Below are positions 1 to 10,697 of a stretch of 35,198 nucleotides of DNA, piece by piece. Source of the stretch: Emmonsiellopsis sp. PD_33 (lineage: Eukaryota; Ascomycota; Eurotiomycetes; Onygenales; Ajellomycetaceae); NCBI GenBank assembly GCA_032988165.1, contig JANTQF010000361.1, positions 1 to 35,198 on the forward strand, written 5' to 3'. The notes below the pieces were generated by a model. The model did no database searches. It was not told the origin of the DNA and was given only the letters and a program-made list of their open reading frames with translations. Made by a program: the position numbers and the translations under genes. Every line of letters starts with the position of its first letter. The stretch's first letter is position 1.

Positions 1-1364
1 TTAGTGGTGTGGGTTTGTTGTTTGTCTTTTTTGTTGGTTTGGGGGGGGGGGGGTGTATAGGACGGGGGCATTTGTTTGGTTGTGGGTGGGTTGAGGTGTT
101 TTGTCTTGCTATTAGTTTTCTTATTACTTTTAAGGATGTGTGTTGGAATTATGTAGATGAATTGGTTGGTTGCGTTTATATGGAGGTGGCGTGGCGTGGG
201 CTATGTATGCTGGCTGCTTCTGATATGATTGCTTAATGCACGCGCTACATACAACTAGATAGCTAGGAAAAGCTAAAGACTTTCTCTGTAACTCGGTGGA
301 TATTTTCTGGTTGGGTACACATGTTTAAATGCAAAGAAGTAGGTAGGTATATAACATCCTGTGAGGAAATCTCTCCCCCACTTTCTCACATATTGCTCAC
401 ATCATATCTTCCCCTCCTAATCAACCCGGCTGCAGAATATCAAAATGCACAAGGACAAGGCGGTTATGAAGAGAATCAATCCGTAGAAAGAGAAACTTCC
501 CTGTTTAACAAGCAACAACACTAAAATTGCCTCTTCCTTTATGATCATAATTTCGTTTCAGGCGGGAAAAAGGGGCCCACACAAGGGACAAAACAATGAT
601 CGAAAAGTTGAGATAAAAAAAAAAGCAATAAAAGCCCAGGAACAGATTTTGAAGCATAGAAACAAACGGAACGTAGGAAATGACAAAAAAATAACAGCAA
701 ATGCCAACCCCAACCAAATGAAATCAAAACAACATTTTTTTTGAACCTTTCGCTCTTTTCCCGAAAACAGTGACAAATGGCTCGCTCCCATGACATCGTC
801 AATAATTTTCCATATCCCGTTTCCCCATCGTTTCCCATCTCCTATTTCCCACGGCAAAATCCAAGGCAGCGCGAACCGACCCGCATCGCAGCAATGATAC
901 GTTACAAATAAGACAGATAGTAGTGGCAAATCGTATCAAGACCACCGGCGACGTCAATAAAGTACACAAATGTCAAGGTACAACACGAAGAAGAAGGGGG
1001 ACAAAAACATGTCAAGGTAGCATGTGGATTGTTGAAACCTAATTCACAAGGAGTTAGGTGAGCGGAGAAATGCCGCAGAAATGGCAGAGTAGTAGAAGGT
1101 TACATGTAACGCTTCGTGCTTGACGAATATGTCAAGGTATGTATCCCGCCAGGTTTGCTCAAGGATGGAATAAGATTTGGAATTTGGTTCGTGGGGGCTT
1201 GGCAGTACGCCTATCCTATCATTTCATGGATAGTATATATGAATTTGGTATATCGATGTGAACACGTCGTTGGTTGCTTTGATCCCTCGAAGACTGACTG
1301 ATGGGGTAGATCCAATTGGCTCTCCACACAAACAAGTACAGACTTGTCGAATATGTTACTTTAA
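1..1364. other. Gene-poor left flank with a short direct repeat
   Basis: I see no credible gene here. The frames open on either strand are short, low in complexity and lack recognisable domains. There is a 13-G homopolymer at 41-53. An 11-nt direct repeat, ATGTCAAGGTA, occurs three times, at 970-980, 1009-1019 and 1129-1139. The right part (about 1140-1364) lies directly downstream of the Edc4-like stop codon and probably holds its 3' UTR. Confidence 0.5.
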
Positions 1365-4300
1365 TCACTGGTTGTGTTCTCGAAGGTCCCGAGCCCAGCG
1401 ATTCAAACGGGGTATGATGCGCAGGACAGGATCATGGGGGGTGTTCTCAGCAATTGCCATATAAAGACTCTCAAGACGTTGAGTGAGAACATCCATTATT
1501 TTGGGCGCGACTTCATAAATATCTGGGTGCTAAAATGTGACAATTCTTAGTAAAAGGGCTATCAAAATTTATAGCAGTGTACATCGGGCTTACCTTGACA
1601 TTGACAGTCCTGAAAACACACTCCAGCCACTTGAGACGATCCATCACATTCGTCTTGAGGGATGATGTGACAGCGGCACTAACAGAAAGGCCGACAAGTG
1701 GGGAGAGCTGCGAGAGATACGCAGGGTCATAGGAAACAAACAAATTGTCGAAAAGATCGGCTTGCTGGGAGGATTGAAGCCACTGTATTGGAAACACCAT
1801 TAGTATTAGGAACAAGGCAAAGACATCGGGGAATCGAGCACATACTCTTATAGATCCTTCCTCGTATTTGCCGGTACTCATTAGTTCTCTGATTTCTTCC
1901 AATTCCACTTCCTCTGGGGAGAGCTTGGCTGGGGGAGCTTCCGCTTCTGGGACGACAGGCAGTGTTTCCTCACGCGCTTCGGCCTTTGTCCCGAGTTGCT
2001 GGTTGAGCGCTAGAATCTCTTTTTGGAATTCAGACTGAGTGGCTGCCATGGTAGAAACAGTCTCGGACAGGGAACGAACAAGCGAAGTAAGTTGGTCGAT
2101 CTTGGCGCTATCGCTTTGTTGTTTCAGTTCATATTGTTTCAGCTGACTAGTGAATTGTCGCTCGACTTCCTTTGTCATGTTTCTTGCGAGCTGTACGCAT
2201 TCTTCCTTGAATGATGGGACTATTCTGTCCTGGACTATCTTCGAAATGTCCTTCTCAATACGGGTCGAAATCGAGGCAGAAATCAAGTCGGACATGCGGG
2301 AAAGTACATTTTCACTCTGCAAAGCTCGTTGAATGGCAGAGGGAAGCACTTCTTTAATAGCCGCGGGAACGGCTGCGTCAAGCTGTCGATCAAGTCCTTC
2401 CTTTATCTGTTGATCCATAGACTTCGACATGGCGTCTATGATATTTGGCACTGCCACAGATTCCATGTTGCTGGCGATAATGCGTGCCAAATTCTTCTCC
2501 ACATTGTCAGACAACGTAGATGATATAAGGCGCAACACGGCATCCTGTTTTGCAGTAGCGGCCTGGTCTTGCGTACGCCGATCTTGGTCGAACCGACGAT
2601 AAAGGTTGTCCAGTTCGCGGCCTAGAGACTTTGTAAATTCGGTGGAAACGGCTTTCTCGATCTTCTTTACTTCCTTATTCAAAAAGTCCGATGAGATTCC
2701 TAGGTTAATCGACTCGGCTGATGTAGTATCGCGAGAGATTGGTTGGGCTTCAGCTACTGCCACAGAAGTTCGAGACAATCCAGCAGACTGAAGCACGGCA
2801 CTCTGAGGTTGGTCGAGGTCCTTATTAGTGATTTCCTTTGCCTTCCCATTCTCCGCTTTCTTGTTCTTCTTCTTTTTCTCTCCTTTTTCTACAGAAGTCG
2901 TCTGGTCGTGTTGGTCAGACGCGGACACATGGTCACTTGTCTTCTTCTTCGGTAGTTGCTTGGTGGGAGACTGGTTGCGAGATGATTCAACTCCAGTAAC
3001 AGGCTCAGATCCAAGGACGGTGGTTTTCTTAGCTGGTTCCTTCCCCTTGGAAACGCTCTTGGCGCCCGAATCCCCATTCACAGACTGGTCATCGAATTGA
3101 GCAGGGAAGCTTTGCAACTCGGTAACATCAATGAAGCCCTTCTCTAGGGCATTCACAGGTTGAAGCGTCTTGTTATCGCCACTCAATCCAAGGTCTGATT
3201 TCCTAATATTAAGACAGGTGACCCCAAGAGAGTGCATGGCATACAATTCAAATAATCCAGCTTCTTCATCGACAGACGGTTGCGACGGTTTTGTCAGAGG
3301 GAGTAGTTCCAGACTCCTGAGTTGCCCCTTGGGTCCAAACGACAGCTCGCGGATTCCACTCATACAAGCAGTGGATTCGGGTTTCGGCAGTCTATCGTCT
3401 TTCTCAGCTACACGCTGAATATATGCTCCTTGCGACATCGGCGGAAGCGAGTATCTTGGAGCAGACAAGTGGACGAAATATATCGAATTGCGTGTAGGAT
3501 GGCCAACAACAATGATTCCAGAGCCTGGATGATATGCGACACTGCATATAGCATCGGATTCATTGTCGTGTGGAAAATTTAATTCCTGTACAGCCTTGCC
3601 CAGCCCAATATCCCAGAGCTGTAAAGTATGGTTCTGTTTCAAACCAACAAGGACATAGCGAAGAGCGGATGCCTTCACATATGGGCGTAGTTTATCGATA
3701 AATAAAACAGAAGTGGGCCAGGACTTTTCAGAAGGAGAACCAGTCACAAGAGTCAAAAGGGGCACCCGAATATCCGTCGAACTTTTCGGCGTGTTAGAGT
3801 TTGGATAATCTGCAACATTCCGAATATCCCAGAACCTCATCCTGCCTGTCTTATCAAGCGAGACGATCACCGTGTCATCGTCACTAAATATGAAGTCTTT
3901 ACCGGCCTTTCCGGTGGCGATCTTCAGTGACCGTTCTTTAAATAGCTTTTCGGTATCAACCTGTCGCTTGGACTGGGTCACCCCGTACTTTTGGGACATG
4001 GCAATATGTGGCCATACGATATGAATGGACTTTCCCCGACTGATCGCGAAAAATTCTGGATGGCGTGAGCTCCGTCTAGCCCGCGTTTTCAGCTGGCCAC
4101 CGGAGGTATTATCATCCGAAGCAGGGAAAGGAGGGAAAATTAGGCTATCACGCCCAAGTTCGTCCTTTTCAAATAGGTCTTCGCCAGCCTTCGAAATGGC
4201 AGCCCAGTATACGGTACCGCTGACGCCAATGCCAAGAACAACTTGCTCTTTGGCAGCGGAAGAGTTCGGGGCAGTTGTGGATAGGGAGACATTGAAAATC

Positions 4301-6012
4301 CGGTCATTGGTCGAACGGAACACTTGTCTATCGCGGCCGTCGTCCTGTCGGATGATACGCATACCGCCGTTTTTCGACAAGGCGTATACAATGTATTCAG
4401 AAGTGGCCGACGTGAGTGAACGGTCTAATTGGTCGAATTCCTTTTTGAGGCGGGCAATATCCATCACTCCATCGTCACGAAGGGAAGAGGGGGCTTCCGT
4501 ATTCCCTTTCCAAGTGATTGAAACGAAAGGCTTCAATGGGAAGTTGTACACAGGGACGACACGCCCAGTTTCGGTTTCCCATGAGTCGACAACGGCACCA
4601 TTAGTGGTCGTGGTGTCGTCAACGGACTCTTTCGCGATATTTGCGTACGTAGGCGGCGGGGAGGCCTTCTTGGCAACTTCCTCACTCTCTTCCTTTTCCA
4701 ACTGGCCTTGAACGTCTAGTGCTGTTTTCTCCAATTCCTCAACGAGAGCATTCAAGGCTGCTTTAGAATTCTCTTCATCCGACTCTTGTTTGATATGAAC
4801 AATCTCTTCGGCAGTAGCTCTTGCCAAGGCATCCTCCACTTCCTTGTTCACTTGGCCAGCAATCCCACCAAGAGCTTCTGGAACCGTTTCCTTTTTCGTC
4901 TTGACCTTTTTCAGGTCGGGGCCCTGAGGATATTCGGGTACTCCCGAAGGCGACGAGGCAACTCCAGTCGACTCCAGAGGCTGAGATGACACAGTTGGTT
5001 CTTGAGATGGCTCAGACCGCTTCCGCTGGCCATTAGCCATGCCAAGACCAGTAGTTGTAAGCTTCTTCGACTTGGACGTATCCGCTACTACGGGGCTACC
5101 TTGAGCAGATTTTGGCCGATTTCCTTGGGGGGTTTTGACGCGGGGAGATGCAGCGGCAAGTTGTTCAAATGGATTGACATAGGTGAAAATCGTGTCCTTG
5201 GGTGCTGATTGAGTAGGAGGTTCGAAAGGAGTCGTCTCACGACTCGCACCAGATCCAAACAGGCGCATCGGCGACGCTTTCCGCTCTGGAGGGGATTTGA
5301 CACCAACATCAGCAGAAGGGTGTCTATGAGGTGGTGGGGTTTCAGGGGATGCCGTAGCAGCAGCAGTCGCCAAAATCTCCTCTGATTGGGAGGCCTGAGG
5401 CTTTGGGCGATTCAGCAATTTTAACAGCATATCTTGGGGGTTAGCTGGCGGAGATGCCGTGGATGCCCGTTCAGATGGTTGGGCACCACCTGGGGAATCG
5501 GGCTTTGAGCCAGCGGCAGTGGTTGCTGAAGTAGGTTGTTTGCCCATGAATGAAGCGACAAGGTCAGAGGCCGATACTCCCCTTCCATGGCCGCGCTGGG
5601 GACCAACAGCTCCCTCTCCCTGTGACTCCTTCAGTGTGGCCGTGTCACCCGGCTTTGGGGCAGAGGCACTTTGTGCAGCTGGACTAAACTTGAGCAAGCT
5701 CAGGAGATTGGCGGTACGTTCCGCATTCAACTCAGGCTGAGGGTTCTGATTGCCGCGTGGTGTGGGAACATTGGGGCTGATGACATCCGAGCCATGATGC
5801 GGAGGCGTGCCAGCATACTGAGGGCTATACAGCGGCGACGATACAGTAGCTTGATGCAGACCCACTGGCGGGTGGAACGGGAAACCACCAGATGGAGAAC
5901 CGTTCTGGCGTCGGCCATGAGCTTCGGACGCAGGCGTATTCGATGCACTGTTCGGAGAGGGCCGCGGCTTGATGTTGGCGAACAGAGCTTGGAGGTCAAC
6001 TGGGCCGGACAT
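1365..6012 (-). CDS. edc4: Edc4/Ge-1-like mRNA-decapping scaffold (WD40 plus coiled coil)
   Basis: Edc4/Ge-1 proteins scaffold the Dcp1-Dcp2 decapping complex in P-bodies. My model has exons 6012-1846, 1782-1594 and 1529-1365, with introns 1783-1845 (63 nt) and 1530-1593 (64 nt), giving 1506 aa. I start at MSGPVDLQALF; an in-frame ATG five codons upstream (6027) is possible. Residues 1 to about 480 are Ser/Pro/Gln-rich and disordered. A divergent beta-propeller follows at about 485-940, then a Lys/Ser-rich linker, a coiled-coil region at about 1100-1340, and a helical C-terminal domain ending in RWARDLREHNQ. The order propeller, low-complexity linker, coiled coil and helical tail matches the Edc4 family, and the tail (WLQSSQQADLFDNLF) resembles the Edc4 C-terminal domain. 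The family call rests on architecture and remembered similarity, so a generic WD40 scaffold remains possible. The first intron is a stop-free multiple of three, so retention would keep frame. Confidence 0.83.
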
Positions 6013-6542
6013 TTCTGCCACAATCACCTAAAAAGGTGGGCTCCAGGACGAGGGAAACAGAAGTGGAACGGAAATCAGGTAAACAGAAGCTGTCCAGACA
6101 CGGTGAAATACAGCAGGACAAGTAAGGAACGATAAGAAGGCAAAGGCGAGCTGGGAGGGAAACGAGATGGAGTGAGGTGAAGTTGATATTTTGAAATTCG
6201 CGGGTGTTGCTGTGAGGTGAGTCAGGTGACCACGGTGAGGCTGGGAATTAGGTAAGCTGTTTGTTCTGTTTGCGCTGTTGATTCGCCGCCCACATCATCG
6301 CTGCTGACTAACACGGCCTGCAGCAAATCTCCGCTGCGGAAAGCTTCATCCTCGCCTTAATAGTAAGTTGTCCCGCCCAGCAGTCATGTACAGTCTCTAG
6401 CTGCAGCCCGGGTTGCTGTGATGGTCGGGTTCAGAGCTTTCTTGTGACGCCCTGGTCCATAGTTATCCTTCGGGTATCTCTGTTTCTCTTTTTTGGCGGA
6501 CATTGGCTTAACTACATAGCCAGCGCATCTGCGGCACTCACA
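6013..6542. promoter_or_regulatory. Divergent promoter between edc4-like gene and 160-aa gene
   Basis: These 530 bases separate two divergently transcribed genes and must hold both promoters. I see no strong TATA box. There are several short GAGGTGA/GGTGAGG-like repeats at about 6170-6240 and a GTCAGGTGACCAC element near 6220. No other gene is supported. Confidence 0.5.
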
Positions 6543-7095
6543 ATGTTCTGTCTCAGGAGGTATGCTATTCTTCGAATCACTGTCTTGCTTCTGAGTAGAA
6601 CGATGTTTTGCTGACTGATGTTTCCACAGCTGGCTCCCTCTCCTCTTCATTCCTACGAATGCGAGCCCTCTCTTTATCCTCTCCTTCATCACCCTCACCT
6701 ATCTTCTACACCGACCTTGCCACTACTGCTCCGTTCTACTCCTGATCCTCTTCCTCTCCTCCTGCCACTGGTCGGACCGCTGCTTTTTTGACTTCAAGGG
6801 TGACTGGTTTTCTCCGCGCTTCTCCACGCCAACTTCGCTTCCGGCAACAACCCTTCCTTCTGACGAAGACCCCACGAGCGGCTTGGCTGAGTATGTCGTC
6901 GAGGCGGTAAATACCACAGCCACGACATTGGCGGGGGCTGCAATAAATGAGGCGAAACGGCGGCTTTCCTCAAGTGGGCGTACGCCGGGGAATGTACAGT
7001 CTGAATGGACCGGGATGGGTCTCGAATGGTTCCGCAGCCTGCTTGGGCGGAGAGAGTGGACGATACCCTGCGTTGACGTGAAGGTCCGGCTTTGA
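6543..7095 (+). CDS. Small putative membrane or secreted protein, family unknown
   Basis: Two exons, 6543-6559 and 6630-7095, are joined by a 70-nt intron (GTATGC donor, TTCCACAG acceptor) and give a 160-aa protein starting MFCLRSWLPLLFI. The first ~55 residues are strongly hydrophobic in two blocks with several cysteines (RPCHYC, SSCHW, DRCFF). They could be a signal-anchor plus one transmembrane helix, or a hairpin. A motif CFFDFKGDWFSPR follows, then a Ser/Thr/Pro stretch, a soluble helix (about residues 90-120) and a short C-terminus with RSLLGRREWTIP. The splice restores one open frame across a stop at 6616, which is the main reason to believe the first exon. I do not recognise the family. 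A start further upstream with another intron cannot be excluded. Confidence 0.6.
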
Positions 7096-7509
7096 ATTAC
7101 GAATTTCTTATTATTAGACCGACTGTTCTATGTGGCGGGTTGTTGGGTGTCGGTATTTAGCCCAGAGAATTGCACCCCGGAAGGGAAATTTGGATATCAT
7201 TTTCAATATGATACTGTATATTTATGATTGATAACGTCTATATCGTTTTTGTCAGAAAAGGGCGCATTGCAACAGCCTCCGTTTTAGTTCTCCAAGGTGG
7301 TTATATCTTATTAAACGGTGAAAAGAAAAAAGGAAAAAAAAAAGAACTATGTGGCCTCTCAACCATCAGCTACTGTGGAATCGGGGGATTTCCATAATCT
7401 CCATGAAGAATCATCCCTCGTGTTTGCCTTAGGCTGCTAATAAATATTCCACTAGCTACCACACTCCCAGCATCCAGACATTTTCAGCAACCCTCCACCT
7501 CCGGTTACC
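7096..7509. promoter_or_regulatory. Intergenic: 3' end of 160-aa gene, promoter of F-box gene
   Basis: This 414-base gap is AT-rich around 7190-7340 and carries an A-rich run (about 7320-7347). No gene is supported. The context GTTACCATGG at the downstream start is a good fungal initiation context. Confidence 0.5.
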
Positions 7510-9258
7510 ATGGCTCAATTTCCGGATTTGCCGCCAGAACTCGTTCTATTAATTGCGGAGAATCTTGCTACCGAAGACCTAAATCATCTACTCCGCACTT
7601 GTCGTCCCTCTGCCCGTCTCCTCACTCCCTTGCTATACGATCGACTGTTTGCGAACAACATCCCTGATGATGACGACGAAGACCGCCCTGACGCAATAGA
7701 ATATAAAGACTACTCCAAGTTTATAGGATCCATAGAGTACTGGGACTCCGAGTTTGTCAGCTCCTACTTGTTGAATCTCTCAGAAAAGGATGCAAATCGT
7801 ACCATCGGGCCTAATCTGACTGGGAAACTCCATTGCCGTTCCCTCCTACATGCCGCCATAGACACCACGAATGTCAAGGCGGTTGACATATTGTTGCAAC
7901 GGGGCTCAAGATTCGAATCCAACAGTCTCTCTCCAGTAATCCCCACCCCGCTTGCCTGGGCTGCGATCTGCGGGAGCGCACCGATTTTACGTCTCTTGCT
8001 TAACGCCGGCGCAGATCCCTTGTATCTTTATGGTGACGATTATGGGTATGCGATACTGTATGGTGCTGCCGAAAATGATGATCCTGAGATAATGGACCTG
8101 GCCCTCAAAACTGTCAAGTCCGCTGGCGCCCACGTCGATCTTAACGGGTTACAAGGCTATGTTCTCTTGTGCGGGGCATCAGGAAGCTGTGGATATCCAT
8201 CCGTAGTTAAATATCTTCTTGAATTGGGCGTGAATCCCATTGGAGATGGCGATGAGTGGTGTCCTCTCAAACACGCAGTCAGGGACAAGCAGATGGAAGT
8301 TTGCAAAATCCTCATTGAAGCCATTGAAGGGAAATTCGATGGAGAGGCAGCGTCCAGGTGGAAAACCGTTGGTTTGATACACGCCGTCGAAGCCACCGAT
8401 CCTGGCACAATGCAACTCTTTCTAGATTCTGGTGCCGACCCTCTTGCTGTCTATGAGGGCAAGATGGCTCTGGACCTAGCCCTTGGGTCTGGTGTAGTAG
8501 AGGCCGCTACAGTGATCCTAGATACTTGCCCGGAATTGCAATCATGCCCCCAGGCACAGGAATCCTTCGAAGAGTACATGGAGCTAAACCGGACTGTCGC
8601 TCTTTGGGGCATCATCGAGGTTATTACGATGGGAAAGCTCTCCCTTGATCTCTCCTTCCACCCGAACCTCGCCCCGAGGGAAACCATCGTCCATCACCTA
8701 TTGAGACTTGGCCCCAGAATCATCCACGTCTCCGATCTCAAGACGTTGGTCGACATGGGCGCAGATGTCTCTAAACCTGACTCAAACGGATACACACCGC
8801 TCCACGTGGCTGTCTACTTGGACGACAATAAAGGAGCAGATCCTGACGATTTCCTTGTGACTGATGTTATACTTGAAGCTGCATCGTCCAAGTTACTTGA
8901 TCTAGTCAATGCTGTTGATGCACAGGGCAACACGGCCCTTCACTACGTATCAATGGCTCCGGATTTGATCAAATCCCTCGTGAAGCACGGTGCTAACATC
9001 GAAGCTCGTAATACTTCCGGAAAAACTACACTCTGTCTGGCAGCACGAGACGGCGCAGGTCCTGAGGTAATTGCTTCATACCTTTCTCTTGGGGCGGACA
9101 GACGAGCGGTGGACAATGATGGCAAGCCTCCGGCGCATTATTCTGTACTTTATGGACCGGGTATTTGGATCTGGGATCAGTTTATTGACGGGAAGGGGAG
9201 GTGGCATGAAAATTGTGAGTTTTGCGGGGATGCTGGGCTTGTTGCTGGCGTCCATTGA
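7510..9258 (+). CDS. F-box and ankyrin-repeat protein
   Basis: A single-exon gene encodes 582 aa. Residues 3-45 (FPDLPPELVLLIAENL...) form an F-box-like helix bundle, the part that in known proteins binds Skp1 in SCF ubiquitin ligases. Ankyrin-type repeats follow: about 107-137 (LLHAAIDTTNVKAVDILLQ), 145-170 (PLAWAAICGSAPILRLLLN), 235-275, 285-335, then after a spacer about 410-445 (GYTPLHVAVYL), 475-500 (GNTALHYVSM) and 505-550. Such proteins probably recruit substrates through the repeats. They are numerous and fast-evolving in filamentous fungi, so the target cannot be inferred. The ATG has a favourable context and the frame is clean, with no need for introns. The last ~30 residues hold a Cys pair (CEFCG). 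The fold assignment is secure and the E3 role is inferred. Confidence 0.9.
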   Translation: MAQFPDLPPELVLLIAENLATEDLNHLLRTCRPSARLLTPLLYDRLFANNIPDDDDEDRPDAIEYKDYSKFIGSIEYWDSEFVSSYLLNLSEKDANRTIGPNLTGKLHCRSLLHAAIDTTNVKAVDILLQRGSRFESNSLSPVIPTPLAWAAICGSAPILRLLLNAGADPLYLYGDDYGYAILYGAAENDDPEIMDLALKTVKSAGAHVDLNGLQGYVLLCGASGSCGYPSVVKYLLELGVNPIGDGDEWCPLKHAVRDKQMEVCKILIEAIEGKFDGEAASRWKTVGLIHAVEATDPGTMQLFLDSGADPLAVYEGKMALDLALGSGVVEAATVILDTCPELQSCPQAQESFEEYMELNRTVALWGIIEVITMGKLSLDLSFHPNLAPRETIVHHLLRLGPRIIHVSDLKTLVDMGADVSKPDSNGYTPLHVAVYLDDNKGADPDDFLVTDVILEAASSKLLDLVNAVDAQGNTALHYVSMAPDLIKSLVKHGANIEARNTSGKTTLCLAARDGAGPEVIASYLSLGADRRAVDNDGKPPAHYSVLYGPGIWIWDQFIDGKGRWHENCEFCGDAGLVAGVH

Positions 9259-10097
9259 GGATTCGGTATCGCTAGGCGGCGTTCGAGATGGTTGAAATTG
9301 GTATCTTTCTCTCTTTTGATCTGGAGCCATCTCTTCTGTTCTATCGGCCCCTTTAGATATGAATTCATTTTGCCGTCGTTATACACAACGATTGGAGACC
9401 TTTTTTCTAGCCAGGTCAAGCTAGGGGACAGCGTAGAATCAACCGCATACCTAGGTACATTCATTAGTTAACTTAGTCTATGGAAATATTTAATGGCAGT
9501 TTATACGCACATACCAACCAGGCCCGATCATACTAACATATTTTGACCCCCCCTCCCCCAACACCCAAGCCCGGCCAGTTGGTTCGCTATTTAATAACCA
9601 GATAACCCGAATTTCACCTCAAACAAGCGCAAAAACCCAGCTCAGGAAACTTCTCGCCTCAAAACGCTCCGGACCCTTGGCATTTTTTTACCTTTCCCCA
9701 GATTTAGAAGAAATAAACAAACCAGCGCAGAGAAGCCAATCAGCAAAATCCAAATACGAAGGACATGCAGGAGAAATAGGCAACACTTGGAGGTTGATTC
9801 GAGAGACGGGCAAGGGGGAGGTAATTGATTTAAATACCAAGATGTGCCCATGAGTTAAAAGGGGATAATCCCTGGTCCAGTTTCGAAATCCAAATAGCTC
9901 TATCCATGCATGCATTTTTAGCCAAGGATATCATAAATATATAAAAACACCACGAGCTCCATCGACTTATTATTCTCTTTCTCTCTCTCATCATTTCGGA
10001 TTTTCTTACCCTAGTTTCAGATTACCAGTCCCCATCAACCTCAACCTCGATCTCAACGATATCTATATATATCTATATAATAAAAACCCCCCCAAAA
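9259..10097. promoter_or_regulatory. Intergenic with TATA box for the VOC gene
   Basis: No gene is supported in these 839 bases. A TATA-like element, TATATAAAAA, lies at 9938-9947, about 150 bp before the next start codon. It is followed by a pyrimidine-rich CTTTCTCTCTCTC tract near 9975-9990, a common core-promoter layout in filamentous fungi. An alternating TA-rich patch lies at about 10060-10083, just before the ATG. Confidence 0.55.
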
Positions 10098-10697
10098 ATG
10101 CCCATCTCCCACATCGGCCTCTCCGTCCCCCTCTCCCGCTTCAACGAAACCGTCACATTCTACAAATCCGCCCTCGCCCCACTAGGCTACAAAGAACATC
10201 TCCGACCCGTCGAGAACGTCGTGGGCTTAGGCGCCATGTATCCTGATTTCTGGATCACAGGGGTCAAAGACAGCAGCGACGACGATGAACCAGCACAGCA
10301 GCAGCCATCCGTCCATGTCGCGTTTAGCATCAAGCGTAAGTCTTTTTTTACTACTACTACTAGCACCTATGTGTATACTTCCATGTATTTGTTTTGTTTT
10401 TTGTGGCAGTGTAGCAGAAATAAATTAATTAATTGGAAATCTTTTTAAATTAAACAAACAGACCGCGCCCTCGCCCACGCTTTTCACGCCGCTGCTCTCG
10501 CTGCGGGCGGGGAGTGTAATGGTGCGCCCGGCCCTCGCCCGCAGTATCATCGGTTCTACTATGCGGCGTTCGTGCGCGATCCGGTTGGGAATAATATTGA
10601 GGCGGTGTGTATGTGGCCGGCGTGGACGCATTGGGAGTATTGGGTTGGGTGGGGGGTTTTTGGGAAGGGGGAGGGGGAGGGGAAGAAGGGGGTGTAG
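10098..10697 (+). CDS. VOC-superfamily (glyoxalase/bleomycin-resistance-like) protein
   Basis: Exons 10098-10335 and 10462-10697 are joined by a 126-nt intron (GTAAGT donor, AACAG acceptor) and give 157 aa. The N-terminus MPISHIGLSVPLSRF and the following TVTFYKSALAPLGY are the classic first beta strand and helix of a vicinal-oxygen-chelate module. VHVAFSI is the central strand, and DPVGNNIEAVCMW is the closing strand with the usual acidic ligand position. His5 and the Glu in NNIEAV are plausible metal ligands. Members range from glyoxalases to dioxygenases and binding proteins, so the substrate is unknown. The Gly/Lys-rich tail (GKGEGEGKKGV) is unusual. Third-codon bases are nearly all C in exon 1 and mostly G or T late in exon 2, a marked skew flip within the gene. 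Confidence 0.86.

Noticed and set aside
505..929. Overlapping minus-strand frames with hydrophobic content
   Set aside because: Hydrophobicity comes from T-rich antisense of A-rich DNA; no domain and no start context.
4025..4711. 228-codon plus-strand frame
   Set aside because: It is antisense to the propeller-coding part of the edc4-like gene and shows no domain; a shadow frame.
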